Shown here: positions 1 to 10,237 of the stretch, piece after piece
How the letters are laid out: each line of letters starts with the position of its first letter
Position numbering within the stretch: the first letter of the stretch is position 1
Assembly: GCA_039809345.1 (NCBI GenBank)
Contig: JBDHUW010000006.1
Coordinates: 1 to 56,671, forward strand
Direction of reading: 5' to 3'
DNA length: 56,671 bases
Source of the DNA: JBDHUW01 sp039809345
Lineage (GTDB): Bacteria > Patescibacteriota > Gracilibacteria > Absconditabacterales > Absconditicoccaceae
Position numbers and translations under genes: made by a program
Notes under the pieces: generated by a model
Database searches by the model: none
Told to the model about the DNA's origin: nothing
The model's input: only the letters and a program-made list of their open reading frames with translations

Positions 1-96
1 AGGAAAATGCAAGCAAAGGTACACACAATACAAATTTGCAAAAGTGTTATAAACCAGTATAGTGCATTATTTTTACCTCTATTCTATCCATAACTC

Positions 97-501
97 ATGA
101 CCTCAATAGTCAATCTAATTTCAATACAGGGAGATACCATACTCTCGGTAAAACGCAAGAAAGAACCATATAAATGAATGTACTGACTCCCATGATGACA
201 CGTAGAAACATGAGAATCACACCTTGACGCATTACAAAGAGAAATTGTAGAAGAGACAAATCAATCTATAAAGAATATAAATTTTGTTGCAACTGTTGCT
301 ATCGCTTGAAAATCAGCATATGAAGTACACCTCTACACTGCAGATATTGATTGAAATAACTCTTATGATACCAATGACACCTGAGTTGAACATGCATCCC
401 GAATACCAATACATGATTTCATCAACTGACTTCATGCATTTGAAGTTGCTGGACGTGAGAAGTTGATAGAGTATATTGATGATTTGAGAAAAGAAAAATA
501 G
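97..501 (+). CDS. Nudix hydrolase
   Basis: Reading TGA as glycine gives 134 residues from ATG at 97 (an in-frame TAA lies directly upstream) to TAG at 499. The Nudix box is intact: it opens LPGGHVETGES, with both box glycines written TGA, and closes REIVEET, matching GX5EX7REUXEE. Nudix enzymes cleave nucleoside diphosphates linked to another moiety; the substrate cannot be told from sequence. The strand is convergent with the large gene to the right. In the standard code this gene is broken at six or more positions and would be missed. The family call is firm, the substrate unknown. Confidence 0.88.
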
Positions 502-564
502 TATTTAGCAAGTTGGGTTTCACTACTCAAGATGAAAACATTTTTTAAGATTTTTTATATAGAA

Positions 565-593
565 AAATCCCCAGGACGATACCATGGGGATTT
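565..593 (-). terminator. Rho-independent terminator of the PEP-synthase-like gene
   Basis: A 9-bp perfect inverted repeat (AAATCCCCA / TGGGGATTT) lies just downstream of the minus-strand gene that stops at 628. On the minus strand the stem is followed by a T-rich run, which is typical of an intrinsic terminator. It may also stop the converging Nudix transcript. Confidence 0.75.
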
Positions 594-627
594 ACAAAAA
601 CAATTCTTACATAGTGTGAAATTCAAA

Positions 628-3600
628 CTATGCCACGAATACTGATCTCTCAAACAACACGGGGACTTCTTCATGTGTTTGTTCCCCATCAATCTCAACG
701 CCTGCTAGTGCATAGCAAACTTTAATCATATTGTATGGAGTAACACTTACAGAATCGTACCCGTTTTTCATCAGAATCAATCCAACTTTGTAGTTCAAAG
801 AAACGGCATTGCCACAGTAACCAAGTTTAATATATATTCCCGTTTTCTGGAATACCGCATCTCTATGCATACAGGCTAACGCTGATGAATCATGGTTGAT
901 CTCTTCGCTTTCCTGTCTGGTCGTATATGCACCTGCCAGGCGGTCGGTGTCTGTTAAGTTTGATTCTGTATCATTACCGCCTTGTTTACACTGAGCGATG
1001 GCAACTTTAACAATTCTACCCAACCTAGGTACGTACTCATTTTGATAAGCACCGTTTTTGAGGGCTTTTTCAGCCATATACATTAGGTACCTTTCCCCTT
1101 GTACAAAGTTGCTACCAAGTTCTAACATCAGGTAGTTTTTTGCAGGATCAATACCTACTTTCTCGGCTATAGCATCCAGTGCCTGCATTTCACGAAGCTG
1201 CCGAACATAGGCATATTCGTAATACACATGGTCGTAGCCCATTTCTTCCCTAACATATTTGATTGCCTGCATCTCTGCCTCTACTATAAACCGTGAGGCA
1301 GGGTGTGTTAGCAACATAGCACCACGCAGCTTATCTTTTGGCTGTTGTAGTGATTCAAATTGTTTGATAAAGTATTTTGCACCAGGTTGCTTAGCAAATT
1401 CTGCCCATTTGTAATCACAGGCACGAGTTACTACTTTGTGGCCTTTATTGAACACACCATCAGTAGCTACAAAGTAACGTAGCTGGTGTTGGAAGTATTC
1501 TAAAGGTGTAGAATAAGCACGGCTAATGGCAATCACTTCTATTTGTATTTTTTGTGCATCTGCTCTTTCATGCAGTGCTTGGCTTTCATCCATGTTTTTG
1601 CTTTGAATGTAAGCTTCTACAAGGTCCCAATACGTACCATTTGTCAGTGCGTAGTACACAAAAGGAGAATACACCAATGCAGCATATAGACTTTCTAATC
1701 TGGCTAACCCTTTGCCCCCCATATTGTTTTTGGGGCGATTAAACCGGTATGAAATATTGCCTGCATCACTTCTCACACCACTAATAGCCGATATTTCTAT
1801 TGGAGAAACTGGCATATTACTTATGTCAGTCTGTTCAATAGTGTATGGTAACTCTTTTTTATAGAATACCATACCATTTTCGGCGTCAATGGTGTAAAAC
1901 TCTCCAACTGCGGGTAATTTCATTATGTTATAACCAGCCAAAACATTTGCTTCACCGGCATAGCCCATAGTGTGACTATTAGGATTACCGCCGTTGAAGT
2001 TTCCGAAAAACACATATCCATGCATATATGGCTCCATCGCATTGGTAGTTTCTGTGAAAATACCAATCTTAGGAATCTGGTTAACAGGCATGTTGTGTTT
2101 CGCAGCAAATGCTCGCACAGGTTCTTCCCATATATGGAATACTTGTTCCATAGTCATTCCTGCCCATTGTTCATCATGAATATCTCCGAATACAACAACA
2201 CCTTTAGCCACATTTTTATATGGGCTACCTGCTCTTACGCCTCCTTCGAAATCTTTATATTTTGCATACACAGATTTATCGAAGTTATTGCTTGCAGTGC
2301 CAAGCTTATAGGAAATGTCCTTATCTCTTGGCAAAAGTGTTAGTGTGGTTGGCCTGCCCTGTACCAGGTAGTGCTCTACATAGTCTTCTGCCAAAATAAC
2401 AGTTTGAGCGCTGTATATCACTGGTTCTCCATTTTCAATAGCCAGCTTCCCTGCAATAATAACTTCTTCTCCGGCTTTATATAGGGTTTTACCATTTTCA
2501 TAGTCACCCGTTGTTCTACCGCAAAATTCGTCAATTATCACACAGGTCAGAGCCTGGTCAGCAGCTTCATCATCTGTCAGTAAATAATTGTTTCTTTCTT
2601 CGGGAGTGGTTTCCACAAATTCAGTCTCTCCAGTTGCTTCGTTTCTAACGAGTTTTTCAAGTGTGAGGCCTTTTTCTTTGCTAACCAATGCTTTGCCTCT
2701 TTTCCCTTTGAGTAAAAGCTCTTTGTCAAAGACATATTCATCTGCACCTCCGCGGCTACCTACAGATGCTTCACCATTTTTAACCGTTTTTTGGAGGTTA
2801 ACAATGGCATCATTACCTGAGGTTGCCTGTACTGTCCATGTGGTTCCGCCTTCAATTTGATACGGAATCATATGCATAATCAATACGGCAAATTCCGTTG
2901 TGAAAACATCAAAAGATGCTTTTTCTTCAGCGGTGCAGTTTTCATACACATACCATAGCCACGCATTTTCGTAGCGAGACGAAATGGAGATTAAACAACC
3001 CCTGAAAATCTCCAGCGGATTAATCCGGTATAAGGTTGTTTTACCCTTCCCATGGAAACCCTTTGAGAGACCATCTTCTTTCACGCCATTTGAGCGGGTT
3101 GAAACGCATTTCATGCCGGTAATTATGGATGTAACCTGAATTGCTTGCTCTATCGCAAGTATTGGCTCCAATACACCCATAGCATCTAATTCAGCATCGG
3201 CCATTTTGTTAAATGCTTCGTCTGATAAGCCCCCGATGATACTCATAATTTTAGTATGCATCTGGCGACCTATCGCCTCCATTTCCTGCATTTGGATATT
3301 ATTTTTATCCAAAGTGGCAAATTGTAGGGTATAAAAAGAATCTACACCAAACTTTCTGCAAATGAAGTCAACCAGGAAATCAGTGGCAACATAGCTGAAC
3401 GGTACTCTTGCTTTGGCACTAATAAGTTGCTGCCTCTTTTCATTGAATTGTTCTTCATCGAAAGGAGTTAGACTACGGCCAATTCCCATTTCTATCCATT
3501 GGTATTGGCGGGCACTATTGCCGCCTTTTCCACCGCAAACATTTAAATTATTTGCCATATCATGTCCGAATGGGACAAACCATGGCTTTTCATCAGTGCC

Positions 3601-3669
3601 TCCAAATACCAACCGGTCCCAGGTCACTGGAATAATTTCCTGTTTTTTAATAATTTTTTTTATCTTCAT
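628..3669 (-). CDS. PEP synthase / PPDK-like phosphotransfer protein, unrecoded
   Basis: 1013 residues, ATG at 3669, TAG stop. Weak but ordered matches to the PEP synthase/pyruvate-phosphate dikinase family: GGKGGN at residues 46-51 (family GGKGAN), TRSNG at 191-195 followed by a KGFHGK segment (family RSS..ED...FAG), QGRP at 437-440 (family QARP, end of the ATP-grasp half), and an NSHTMGYAGEA segment at 564-574 where His566 would be the phosphohistidine. I do not see a clear C-terminal PEP-binding barrel, so this may be a divergent dikinase rather than true PpsA. All of about 82 glycines are GGN and none is TGA, unlike the neighbours, which points to recent transfer from a standard-code donor. 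Family call moderate; gene certain. Confidence 0.6.
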   Translation of the reverse strand: MKIKKIIKKQEIIPVTWDRLVFGGTDEKPWFVPFGHDMANNLNVCGGKGGNSARQYQWIEMGIGRSLTPFDEEQFNEKRQQLISAKARVPFSYVATDFLVDFICRKFGVDSFYTLQFATLDKNNIQMQEMEAIGRQMHTKIMSIIGGLSDEAFNKMADAELDAMGVLEPILAIEQAIQVTSIITGMKCVSTRSNGVKEDGLSKGFHGKGKTTLYRINPLEIFRGCLISISSRYENAWLWYVYENCTAEEKASFDVFTTEFAVLIMHMIPYQIEGGTTWTVQATSGNDAIVNLQKTVKNGEASVGSRGGADEYVFDKELLLKGKRGKALVSKEKGLTLEKLVRNEATGETEFVETTPEERNNYLLTDDEAADQALTCVIIDEFCGRTTGDYENGKTLYKAGEEVIIAGKLAIENGEPVIYSAQTVILAEDYVEHYLVQGRPTTLTLLPRDKDISYKLGTASNNFDKSVYAKYKDFEGGVRAGSPYKNVAKGVVVFGDIHDEQWAGMTMEQVFHIWEEPVRAFAAKHNMPVNQIPKIGIFTETTNAMEPYMHGYVFFGNFNGGNPNSHTMGYAGEANVLAGYNIMKLPAVGEFYTIDAENGMVFYKKELPYTIEQTDISNMPVSPIEISAISGVRSDAGNISYRFNRPKNNMGGKGLARLESLYAALVYSPFVYYALTNGTYWDLVEAYIQSKNMDESQALHERADAQKIQIEVIAISRAYSTPLEYFQHQLRYFVATDGVFNKGHKVVTRACDYKWAEFAKQPGAKYFIKQFESLQQPKDKLRGAMLLTHPASRFIVEAEMQAIKYVREEMGYDHVYYEYAYVRQLREMQALDAIAEKVGIDPAKNYLMLELGSNFVQGERYLMYMAEKALKNGAYQNEYVPRLGRIVKVAIAQCKQGGNDTESNLTDTDRLAGAYTTRQESEEINHDSSALACMHRDAVFQKTGIYIKLGYCGNAVSLNYKVGLILMKNGYDSVSVTPYNMIKVCYALAGVEIDGEQTHEEVPVLFERSVFVA

Positions 3670-4017
3670 TGTTTTACATTTGCACCTTAGGCTTCTTATG
3701 CCCTCAGCTTGTTATTTAATTTTTTTCAGTCATGCTGTCACCCATCCTTCAGAATACCCTGTCGCCGGTTTTTTCATTTTTTTGTTGATTGTTTTTAAAT
3801 TTCTTCTTTTTCAAAACCTCCTTTTTTTAAAGTTTTTTAAATAATGTTAATGAACAAAAATCCCCTTTCGGGACGACAAACATATTTATTTCACGATATA
3901 AACCAAGACATCAAGGCTGTTTTCTTCTTGTTTTTTGGTAATTTTTTCACTATAATATATTTTACCTGTGTATTTTCGAAATATATATATTTTTTACATA
4001 TGTAGATATCATACGAC
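3670..4017. other. Intergenic region, divergent promoters likely
   Basis: About 350 bases between two divergently transcribed genes. It is very T/A-rich with several homopolymer T runs. I see no reading frame with recognisable protein, no RNA gene and no clear hairpin. It must hold the promoters of both flanking genes, but no strong consensus box stands out. Confidence 0.5.
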
Positions 4018-5280
4018 ATGAAGATTCCTAGAAAAAAGTATGTACAGGTGATAGAGACCTTTCTCACCTCTTCGCCTAAATCAATTTTGTTGTTGGATGG
4101 GCCAAGATTTGCGGGGAAGTCTACGTTGCTTGAGCATATTTACTCGCAGATGGCGCTCCCTTACAAAAAATATTACTACTCGTTCAATGAGCATATCGGG
4201 ACAAAACAGTTCAAGGACTCACATGACTTTATACAGTTTATGCAGATTAAACACGGTGTTGTTTTTAGTGATCCTGGAGTGCTTCTTCTCAATGAAATTC
4301 AATATAGCAAAAATATGGGACAGATTTTACATGATCTTGTGAAAACTCACAAGACCAAGCTCAAGATTGTTGCTACGAGTATTACACAGTGAGAGTACAA
4401 AGATTTTCTTCAGCTGCATGAAGATGATTATGAGATTCTAACCGTACATACGCTCTCATTTATTGAGTTTTTAGAGTACAAGTGATTCCATACTGATTAT
4501 ATCAATCCCTATACATTTAGCGGAATCTTGGCACAGGAGATACAACCATATTTACAAGAATTCTTAGACTGGTGAGCATATCCTAGTGTCGTATTGGCGC
4601 CCACAGAGGAAAAGAAAAAACAAGCACTCCAATATATCATACAAGAGATTTTCATCAAGGATGTGACATTTTGGTTCCGCAAAGATGAGTTATGATATTT
4701 TGAAAATATTTTGTCGATAGTGAATGATCAATATGGTCAGATCTATAACAAATTACGTATCAAAAACACGTATGATATACCATTGAGAACCGTAGATAGA
4801 TACATGCAATTCCTAGAAAACAATTATTTAATCACCACGCTCAAACACTTTCATAGTGACAAAAAAAGAGAAGTTTCTCACAAACAAAAAGCAATGTTGC
4901 TGGATATGTGAATCAAAAACTACCTCCATAATATGTTTCATAGAAGGCTACACGATCAAAGGACCATGATGTATATGACACTCCAAGAAATCTACAAAAA
5001 TCTGCCTCTAGATGCCGAAATACTTGCATACAAAAAAATCAACTGATCGGAAATAGACTTCATCGTTTCTCACAACAAAAAAATAATCCCCATAGTAATC
5101 GGCGAAAGAAACTCTTCTGCACTCCCCAAAGTATACGAGTGATTTATCAAACAGTATGGCAAAAAAGTCAAAACTCTCCTCAAAACTACACTCTCTACTT
5201 CATCCACTACTCTATATCAAAAAAAAGAGTACCACACGGTACCCTATTATCTGATTGGAATGATTGCAAGTGATTTGTAA
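4018..5280 (+). CDS. AAA ATPase with DUF4143-type C-terminal region
   Basis: 420 residues with at least nine in-frame TGA glycines. N-terminal P-loop GPRFAGKST at residues 28-36, a Walker B-like LLLNEIQY near 104-111, then a helical region and a C-terminal part resembling DUF4143 (PD-(D/E)XK-like; ends EYHTVPYYLIGMI). Such AAA_14/DUF4143 proteins are common in small host-associated genomes and archaea; their role is not settled, though some are linked to toxin-antitoxin or DNA-related functions. 66 bases separate it from the following carrier gene on the same strand. The catalytic arginine of the sensor motif appears as IVATSIT rather than the usual TGSS. Confident on family, not on role. Confidence 0.8.
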
Positions 5281-5346
5281 TTACTACGTTGATATTGAGA
5301 TCCATTTTTTTATAGTATCATAATATTTATTTTACGCATACTCACA

Positions 5347-6300
5347 ATGATATATGTTCTCTTTGTAATTGGATTTGTACTTCTCGTTAAATGAGCAGAT
5401 TTACTGGTTGATTGATCGTCAGCGGTCGCAAAAAAGTTTCGCATTTCAAATATAGTTATTTGATTGACGATAGTTGCTTTTTGAACATCAGCACCCGAAT
5501 TGGTAGTAAATGTATTGGCATCTGTAAACAACAATACAGACATCGCTATTTGAAATATATTATGAAGTAATATCGCAAATATATTCCTAATCTTGGGGAT
5601 AGCATCAATCATCTATCCCATCAAGGCACAAAAGAACACAGTACTAAAAGAGATCCCCTTCAGTCTCTTGGCAGCACTCATGGTATGAATTCTTGCAAAC
5701 GATATGATCATTGATTGAGCTACATCATCAGCAATTACCAGAATAGATGGATTAGTATTGATATGATTCTTCATCATATTCCTCTACTATATGTTTGGGA
5801 TCACAAAATCCTCATCAGATCTCGTAGAAACTGAAATTCACACGATGCCGATACGAAAATCAACATTGTTTATCGTATTGTGACTCACCGGATTGATCAT
5901 AGGAGGAAAATGGATAGTAGATGGGGCTGTGAAAATTGCAGAACTATTCAATGTAAGTCAATCTCTCATCTGATTAACTATAGTAGCTATATGAACCTCT
6001 CTCCCTGAACTCGCTACCTCTGCAGTCGCTGCAATGAAAAAGCAAAGTGATATTGCTATATGAAACGTAATCTGATCAAACATCTTCAATATATTTTGGA
6101 TATTGTGAATCAGCTCTATAATATCACCACTCCCCTTCAACACTAGCTCAAACTCTGACATCTTGATGACAATATTTGCCAGTTTGATTCTTTTCATTAT
6201 CATGTTTGTTGGCAAGAAACACGTAGTTGAGAGACGAGCTTGAGTGATGATGATATTGATGTATGTGGGGTATGTTGTGTATTTGGTGGTACAGCAGTAG
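5347..6300 (+). CDS. Na+/Ca2+ exchanger family (CaCA) membrane carrier
   Basis: 317 residues, very hydrophobic, about ten membrane segments. The two alpha repeats of the CaCA superfamily are plain: GLTIVAFGTSAPELVV in the first half and GLTIVAIGTSLPELAT in the second, each with the ion-binding Glu. Most repeat glycines are TGA. By family it exchanges Na+ for Ca2+ across the inner membrane (YrbG type). It ends with TAG at 6298 and faces the nhaD-like gene tail to tail. Direction and ion specificity are inferred from the family only. Confidence 0.88.
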
Positions 6301-6333
6301 ATAATAATAGAGTACGGATTTTTGAATAAAAAA

Positions 6334-6357
6334 ACCGCACGAGTATTCCCGTGCGGT
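6334..6357 (-). terminator. Terminator downstream of nhaD-like gene
   Basis: 8-bp inverted repeat ACCGCACG / CGTGCGGT with an 8-base loop. On the minus strand the stem is followed by a run of seven T, so it terminates the minus-strand antiporter gene; the plus-strand side lacks a T run. Confidence 0.8.
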
Positions 6358-6381
6358 AATGAGTATGTGTGGTTTTCTTTA

Positions 6382-7653
6382 CTATAGATGATTGAATAAC
6401 AAAAACAATAATCCTCCAGCCATATAACTGATAACAGCATATGGCGTAATATGTTTAAGGTACCAACCAAATGATAGCTTTTTTTCGATTGCCATGGCAG
6501 CTACGCCAGCTGCAGAGCCGATAACAAGCATAGAGCCACCAGTTCCAGCAGTATATGCCAGAAAAGACCAAAAAGGGCTATCTGTAGGATACGTGGTAAG
6601 CGGATACATCGCTTGAACCGCTTTAACAACAGGAATATTGTCAATAATACTGGATATTGCTCCAATACCTGCAAGAAATGTAGCTTTGTTGGGTATATGC
6701 ACATCTGCCCATTGAGCACCAACCGATAAGATACCAGCAGTTTGCAGTCCTGCAACCGCTAACAATATACCTACAAAAAACAGTAGGGTCGGTGTATCAA
6801 TCTTTGTTAGCATTGCACCAATAGTTGTTGACTTTTTAGTCTCTGCATCCTTATTGCGATGAATGAATTCAGTAATCAACCAAATCCATGATAATGCACC
6901 CAACATACCCAAAAATGGAGGAAGATGCGTTACCTTTTTGAATATGGGTACCGAAATAAGTGCAACAAGCCCAAGTATCAATACGAGTTTTTGCTCTGTT
7001 GGGGTAATTGTAGAATCTCTAGTTTCAAAATTTGACTGAAACTCTACTTCCCCTCTTAATCGGAATCCCATTACTGCTAAAGGGACTACTAAAGCAACAA
7101 TGCTAGGTACAAATAATGACGTTACAATGCCAATGTCTGTAATTTGCTTGCCCATCCATAACATTGTTGTTGTGACGTCTCCAATTGGCGACCATGCACC
7201 ACCTGCATTTGCTGCTATTATCACCATTCCGGCAAAATATAATCGATCTTTTGGATTTTGTAGTATCTTACGGGTTAATGATATCATAACAATTGCAGTA
7301 GTCAAGTTATCAAGTAATGCAGATAAGAAAAATGTCAAAAAAGATACAATTATAAGTAGCAAGAACTTGTTTCGCACTTTGATTCTATTTGTAATAAGGT
7401 GGAAACCATCATGGGATGCAATCAATTCAACAATTGTCATCGCTCCCCAAAGGAAAAATGTAATCTGTGCAACATCTGAAACATGATGAAGCAATTCTTC
7501 TTCTATAACATGTGCCTCAGTAATTCTAGAAACACCTGTCCAAATAAGTACTGCAATAAAGAGGGCTGGGACCGCCTTGTTGAGATGTAGGGAGTGCTCT
7601 AGTGCAATTGCAAGATATCCCAAAACAAATGTAACTAAGATGAATGTAATCAT
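6382..7653 (-). CDS. nhaD: NhaD-type Na+/H+ antiporter, unrecoded
   Basis: 423 residues with about eleven membrane segments. It matches the NhaD/ArsB ion-transporter superfamily: SALLDNLTTAIVMISL near 111-126 and ANAGGAWSPIGDVTT near 151-165 are characteristic, mirrored in the second half by SSIIDNIPVV. NhaD exports Na+ (or Li+) in exchange for H+. All of about 30 glycines are GGN and there is no TGA, in sharp contrast to the CaCA gene beside it and the transposase upstream; the stop is TAG. This suggests recent import from a standard-code bacterium. No Shine-Dalgarno is visible. A GC-rich CCCC/GGGG hairpin lies upstream at 7679-7692. Confidence 0.85.
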   Translation of the reverse strand: MITFILVTFVLGYLAIALEHSLHLNKAVPALFIAVLIWTGVSRITEAHVIEEELLHHVSDVAQITFFLWGAMTIVELIASHDGFHLITNRIKVRNKFLLLIIVSFLTFFLSALLDNLTTAIVMISLTRKILQNPKDRLYFAGMVIIAANAGGAWSPIGDVTTTMLWMGKQITDIGIVTSLFVPSIVALVVPLAVMGFRLRGEVEFQSNFETRDSTITPTEQKLVLILGLVALISVPIFKKVTHLPPFLGMLGALSWIWLITEFIHRNKDAETKKSTTIGAMLTKIDTPTLLFFVGILLAVAGLQTAGILSVGAQWADVHIPNKATFLAGIGAISSIIDNIPVVKAVQAMYPLTTYPTDSPFWSFLAYTAGTGGSMLVIGSAAGVAAMAIEKKLSFGWYLKHITPYAVISYMAGGLLFLLFNHL

Positions 7654-7715
7654 AATTGATCAGTTTTTTAATGATCTTCCCCAATATCGGGGTTTATATT
7701 ATGCCGATATCCACC

Positions 7716-7731
7716 TCAAAGTCAATACTTT
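7716..7731. repeat. Left copy of 16-base direct repeat flanking the IS
   Basis: TCAAAGTCAATACTTT, identical to the copy at 8733-8748 on the other side of the IS481-like element. It is either a target-site duplication or part of the element ends. Confidence 0.85.
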
Positions 7732-7745
7732 GTGCTATTGCAGAG

Positions 7746-8654
7746 TTAGATTCGTTTTTTGCCACTCCTTTCTTCATACTTCTCTCGTGGTGTTTTCCCT
7801 TCCATTCATAGTCCTGTATGCCTTCTTTTTGTGTTGTAGTGCCCTAATCGTTGACTTAGCATGTAGTTTGCATCTTCTATACTAATTAAGTACGGTCGGA
7901 ACTGTACTTCTCACTCTTTTTCTGTTAGATGATATCTTTCTATCTTCCCATTATGTTCTGGATGATATGGCTCATTCTTCATATGCTCGATATTCTTTTC
8001 TATTAAATATTCGCTTATTGTCTTACTAAATTCTCTCCCTTGATCCGTTCTCACTCTTTGGATATCACATGGATATCTTCTTATTATCTCTTCCATAAAA
8101 TCTTTTGTATTCTCTAGATTCCCATGCTCATATGCCTTTGAGTATGCTATCCTCGTACAGTCATCTATTGCACTATATGCTACAAATCTCCTGTGATATC
8201 AAAATGGGTACCACGTGTCTACTTGTACCTCTTCTCATGGTCTACTCAGACTATACAGCTTTGCAACTTTCTTTTGCTTCTCATATCATCTATGGTATCT
8301 TACATTGTTCCTCTTTAGAATCCTATATATTGTTACCTCATGTAATTCTATCTGACATGCTTCTGCCAATCTCCACTGTAGTTTCTTTGGTCATTCTCTC
8401 TTGTATTTTTGACCATACAGACATACGATTCCCTCGATTTCTTTTGAGGTTCTATTATACGGAGTGCTCTCTTTCGGTCATGGCTTCTTGCGTTCTATTC
8501 ACGCTATCCCATAGTGCTTCCATCTCCACACTTGCTTCTCTACAGCCCTTACGCCTATTCATAGCATGTGTGATACTTCTTTGGTCTTTCTTCTCTTTTC
8601 TGCTATGTCTTGTATCAGCTGTATTCTAATATCTTCGCTATTGAGTGCTATCAT
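7746..8654 (-). CDS. IS481-like DDE transposase, recoded
   Basis: 302 residues when TGA is glycine (at least nine such codons); ATG at 8654, TAA stop. N-terminal helix-turn-helix region (about 1-60), then an rve integrase core with the DDE triad visible in VQVDTW, RTDQGREF and NGKIERYH. The C-terminal segment with HYNTKRRHTGLG and KTPREKYE is typical of IS481/IS3-group transposases. Because the element itself uses TGA for glycine, it has lived in code-25 genomes long enough to be recoded, unlike the nhaD-like gene next to it. It appears intact. Confidence 0.88.
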
Positions 8655-8732
8655 GTGAGTGTGGATTAGTATCTAAACTAATCTAAGTATACTCATATGT
8701 AAAAAACGAACTTAATTGCAGCAATTATTACA

Positions 8733-8748
8733 TCAAAGTCAATACTTT
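8733..8748. repeat. Right copy of 16-base direct repeat flanking the IS
   Basis: Exact copy of 7716-7731; the bases just outside both copies differ, so the identity stops at 16 bases. Confidence 0.85.
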
Positions 8749-8767
8749 CAGCATGATAAGCTAAAAA

Positions 8768-8786
8768 AGGGAGCTTTAAGCTCCTT
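8768..8786 (-). terminator. Terminator of the ATP synthase operon
   Basis: Stem GGAGCT / AGCTCC with a 3-base loop (8770-8784, extended by weaker pairs). On the minus strand it is followed by six T. It lies about 30 bases beyond the atpD stop. Confidence 0.75.
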
Positions 8787-8814
8787 AGTGATGTTTTATA
8801 CTTATATATTAGTA

Positions 8815-10212
8815 CTATTTTTTATCCGCTTCATATGACGCTACGATATCCTCTATTGTTCATTTTAGCAAGAAAAATGGCTCTGGGATATGATCAACTT
8901 CTCCATTCATGATCATCGTTACGCCTCTAATTGTCTCAGTAACTGGGACATATGTTCACTTGATACCAGTAAATTGTTCAGCTACATGAAATGGCTGTGA
9001 AAAGAATCTTTCTAATTTACGCGCTCTGTAAACAGTCAATTTGTCCTCCTCTGACAACTCTTCCATACCAAGAATAGCGATAATATCAATCAATTCTTTG
9101 TGTCTTTGAAGAAGCTTTTGTACTCTTTCTGCAGTAGCGAAATGCTCCTCTCACACTGAAGAAACATTCAATATCAACGAGGTACTGTCCAATGGATCTA
9201 CCGCAGGATAAATACCCTTTTCAGCAATTGATCTATTCAAAACTACCGTACCATCAAGATGGGCAAATGTATTCGCTGGTGCTGGGTCTGTCAGGTCATC
9301 TGCCGGTACATATACTGCTTGAAATGAAGTGATTGATCATTTGTCGGTAGATGCAATACGCTCTTGCAACGATCCCATTTCTGTTGCAAGTGTAGGCTGA
9401 TATCATGCAGCTGATGGGACTCTTCCCAAAAGGGCTGATATTTCGGCTCATGCTTGCGTGAATCTAAAGATATTATCTATAAATACTAAAACGTCTTTCC
9501 CCTGTGTATCTCTAAAGTACTCCGCCATAGTGATTCATGTCATAGCAACTCTCGCTCTTGGCCCAGGAGTTTCATTCATTTGTCCAAAAACCATTGCAGT
9601 TTTATCCATTACGCCTGAATCTTTCATTTCATGGTAGAGATCATTCCCCTCTCTTGTTCTTTCTCCAACTCAACAAAAAACAGAAACTCAACTATGGTGT
9701 TTAGCGATGTTGTGAATAAGCTCTTGAATAATCACCGTTTTCCCTACTCAAGCTCAACCAAACAAACCAATCTTTCATCATTTCAAAATCGGTGCCATCA
9801 AATCTATCACCTTGATACCAGTTTCTAGAATTGAAACTGTGTTTGAAAGTTTGTGAAATGCTGGTGGTTTACGATAGATAGATCGCTTTTCTGGATTTAC
9901 AAGAGCCTCTCACCCATCAACTGGCTCTCACAGCACATTGAAAATACGTCATAAAACCACATCTCATACAGGAACCGAGATAGGTCATCACGTCGATACA
10001 ACCTCCTCACCTCTCTGCAAACCATCAGTAGTTTGCATTGCAATTCATCTCACGACACCATCTTCCAAGTGTTGCAATATTTCGATAGTTACCTTTTCGT
10101 TTTCTGCATTTGTACCGTTTGTAACCACTGCGTGGGTGATGCCTGGAATATCATGCATCGGGAATTGCATATCTACAACGATTCACCTAATTGAAATAAT
10201 AGTACCTTTCAT
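8815..10212 (-). CDS. atpD: F-type ATP synthase subunit beta
   Basis: 465 residues, normal length for the catalytic beta subunit of F1. The P-loop reads GGAGVGKT, with the second and third glycines both TGA (complement of 9754-9756 and 9748-9750), direct proof of recoding. The C-terminus GEVDHIPEPFFLLKGTIE matches the family end. It makes or hydrolyses ATP at the alpha/beta interface in the cytoplasm. It is the last gene of the operon, 25 bases after atpA, and is followed by a terminator. TAG stop; no Shine-Dalgarno before the ATG. Confidence 0.97.
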
Positions 10213-10237
10213 AGTAACAATAAAATTATATAAAATA

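Larger units (their letters stand above)
7716..8748 (-). mobile_element. IS481-like insertion sequence
   Basis: About 1.0 kb. A single transposase gene (7746-8654, minus) is flanked by imperfect terminal inverted repeats of roughly 30 bases that share TTGC and a TTCGTTTTTT core (about 7732-7763 and the complement of 8700-8732). Outside them is an exact 16-base direct repeat (7716-7731 and 8733-8748). Sixteen bases is long for an IS481 target duplication, so the exact ends are uncertain. It lies between the imported-looking nhaD gene and the end of the ATP synthase operon. Confidence 0.75.

Noticed and set aside
628..3669. Naming the gene ppsA or ppdK outright
   Set aside because: Only scattered motifs match and the C-terminal PEP-binding domain was not recognised.
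4018..5280. A string of broken ATPase pseudogene fragments
   Set aside because: All breaks are TGA; reading them as glycine gives one intact 420-residue frame.
5958..6470. A 170-residue minus-strand protein
   Set aside because: Shadow of the CaCA carrier; the opposite strand has the clear alpha repeats.
8105..8629. A 174-residue plus-strand protein
   Set aside because: It is the antisense shadow of the IS481-like transposase and resembles nothing known.
7716..8748. The 16-base direct repeats as a simple target duplication
   Set aside because: Too long for the known duplications of this IS family; kept as an open question.
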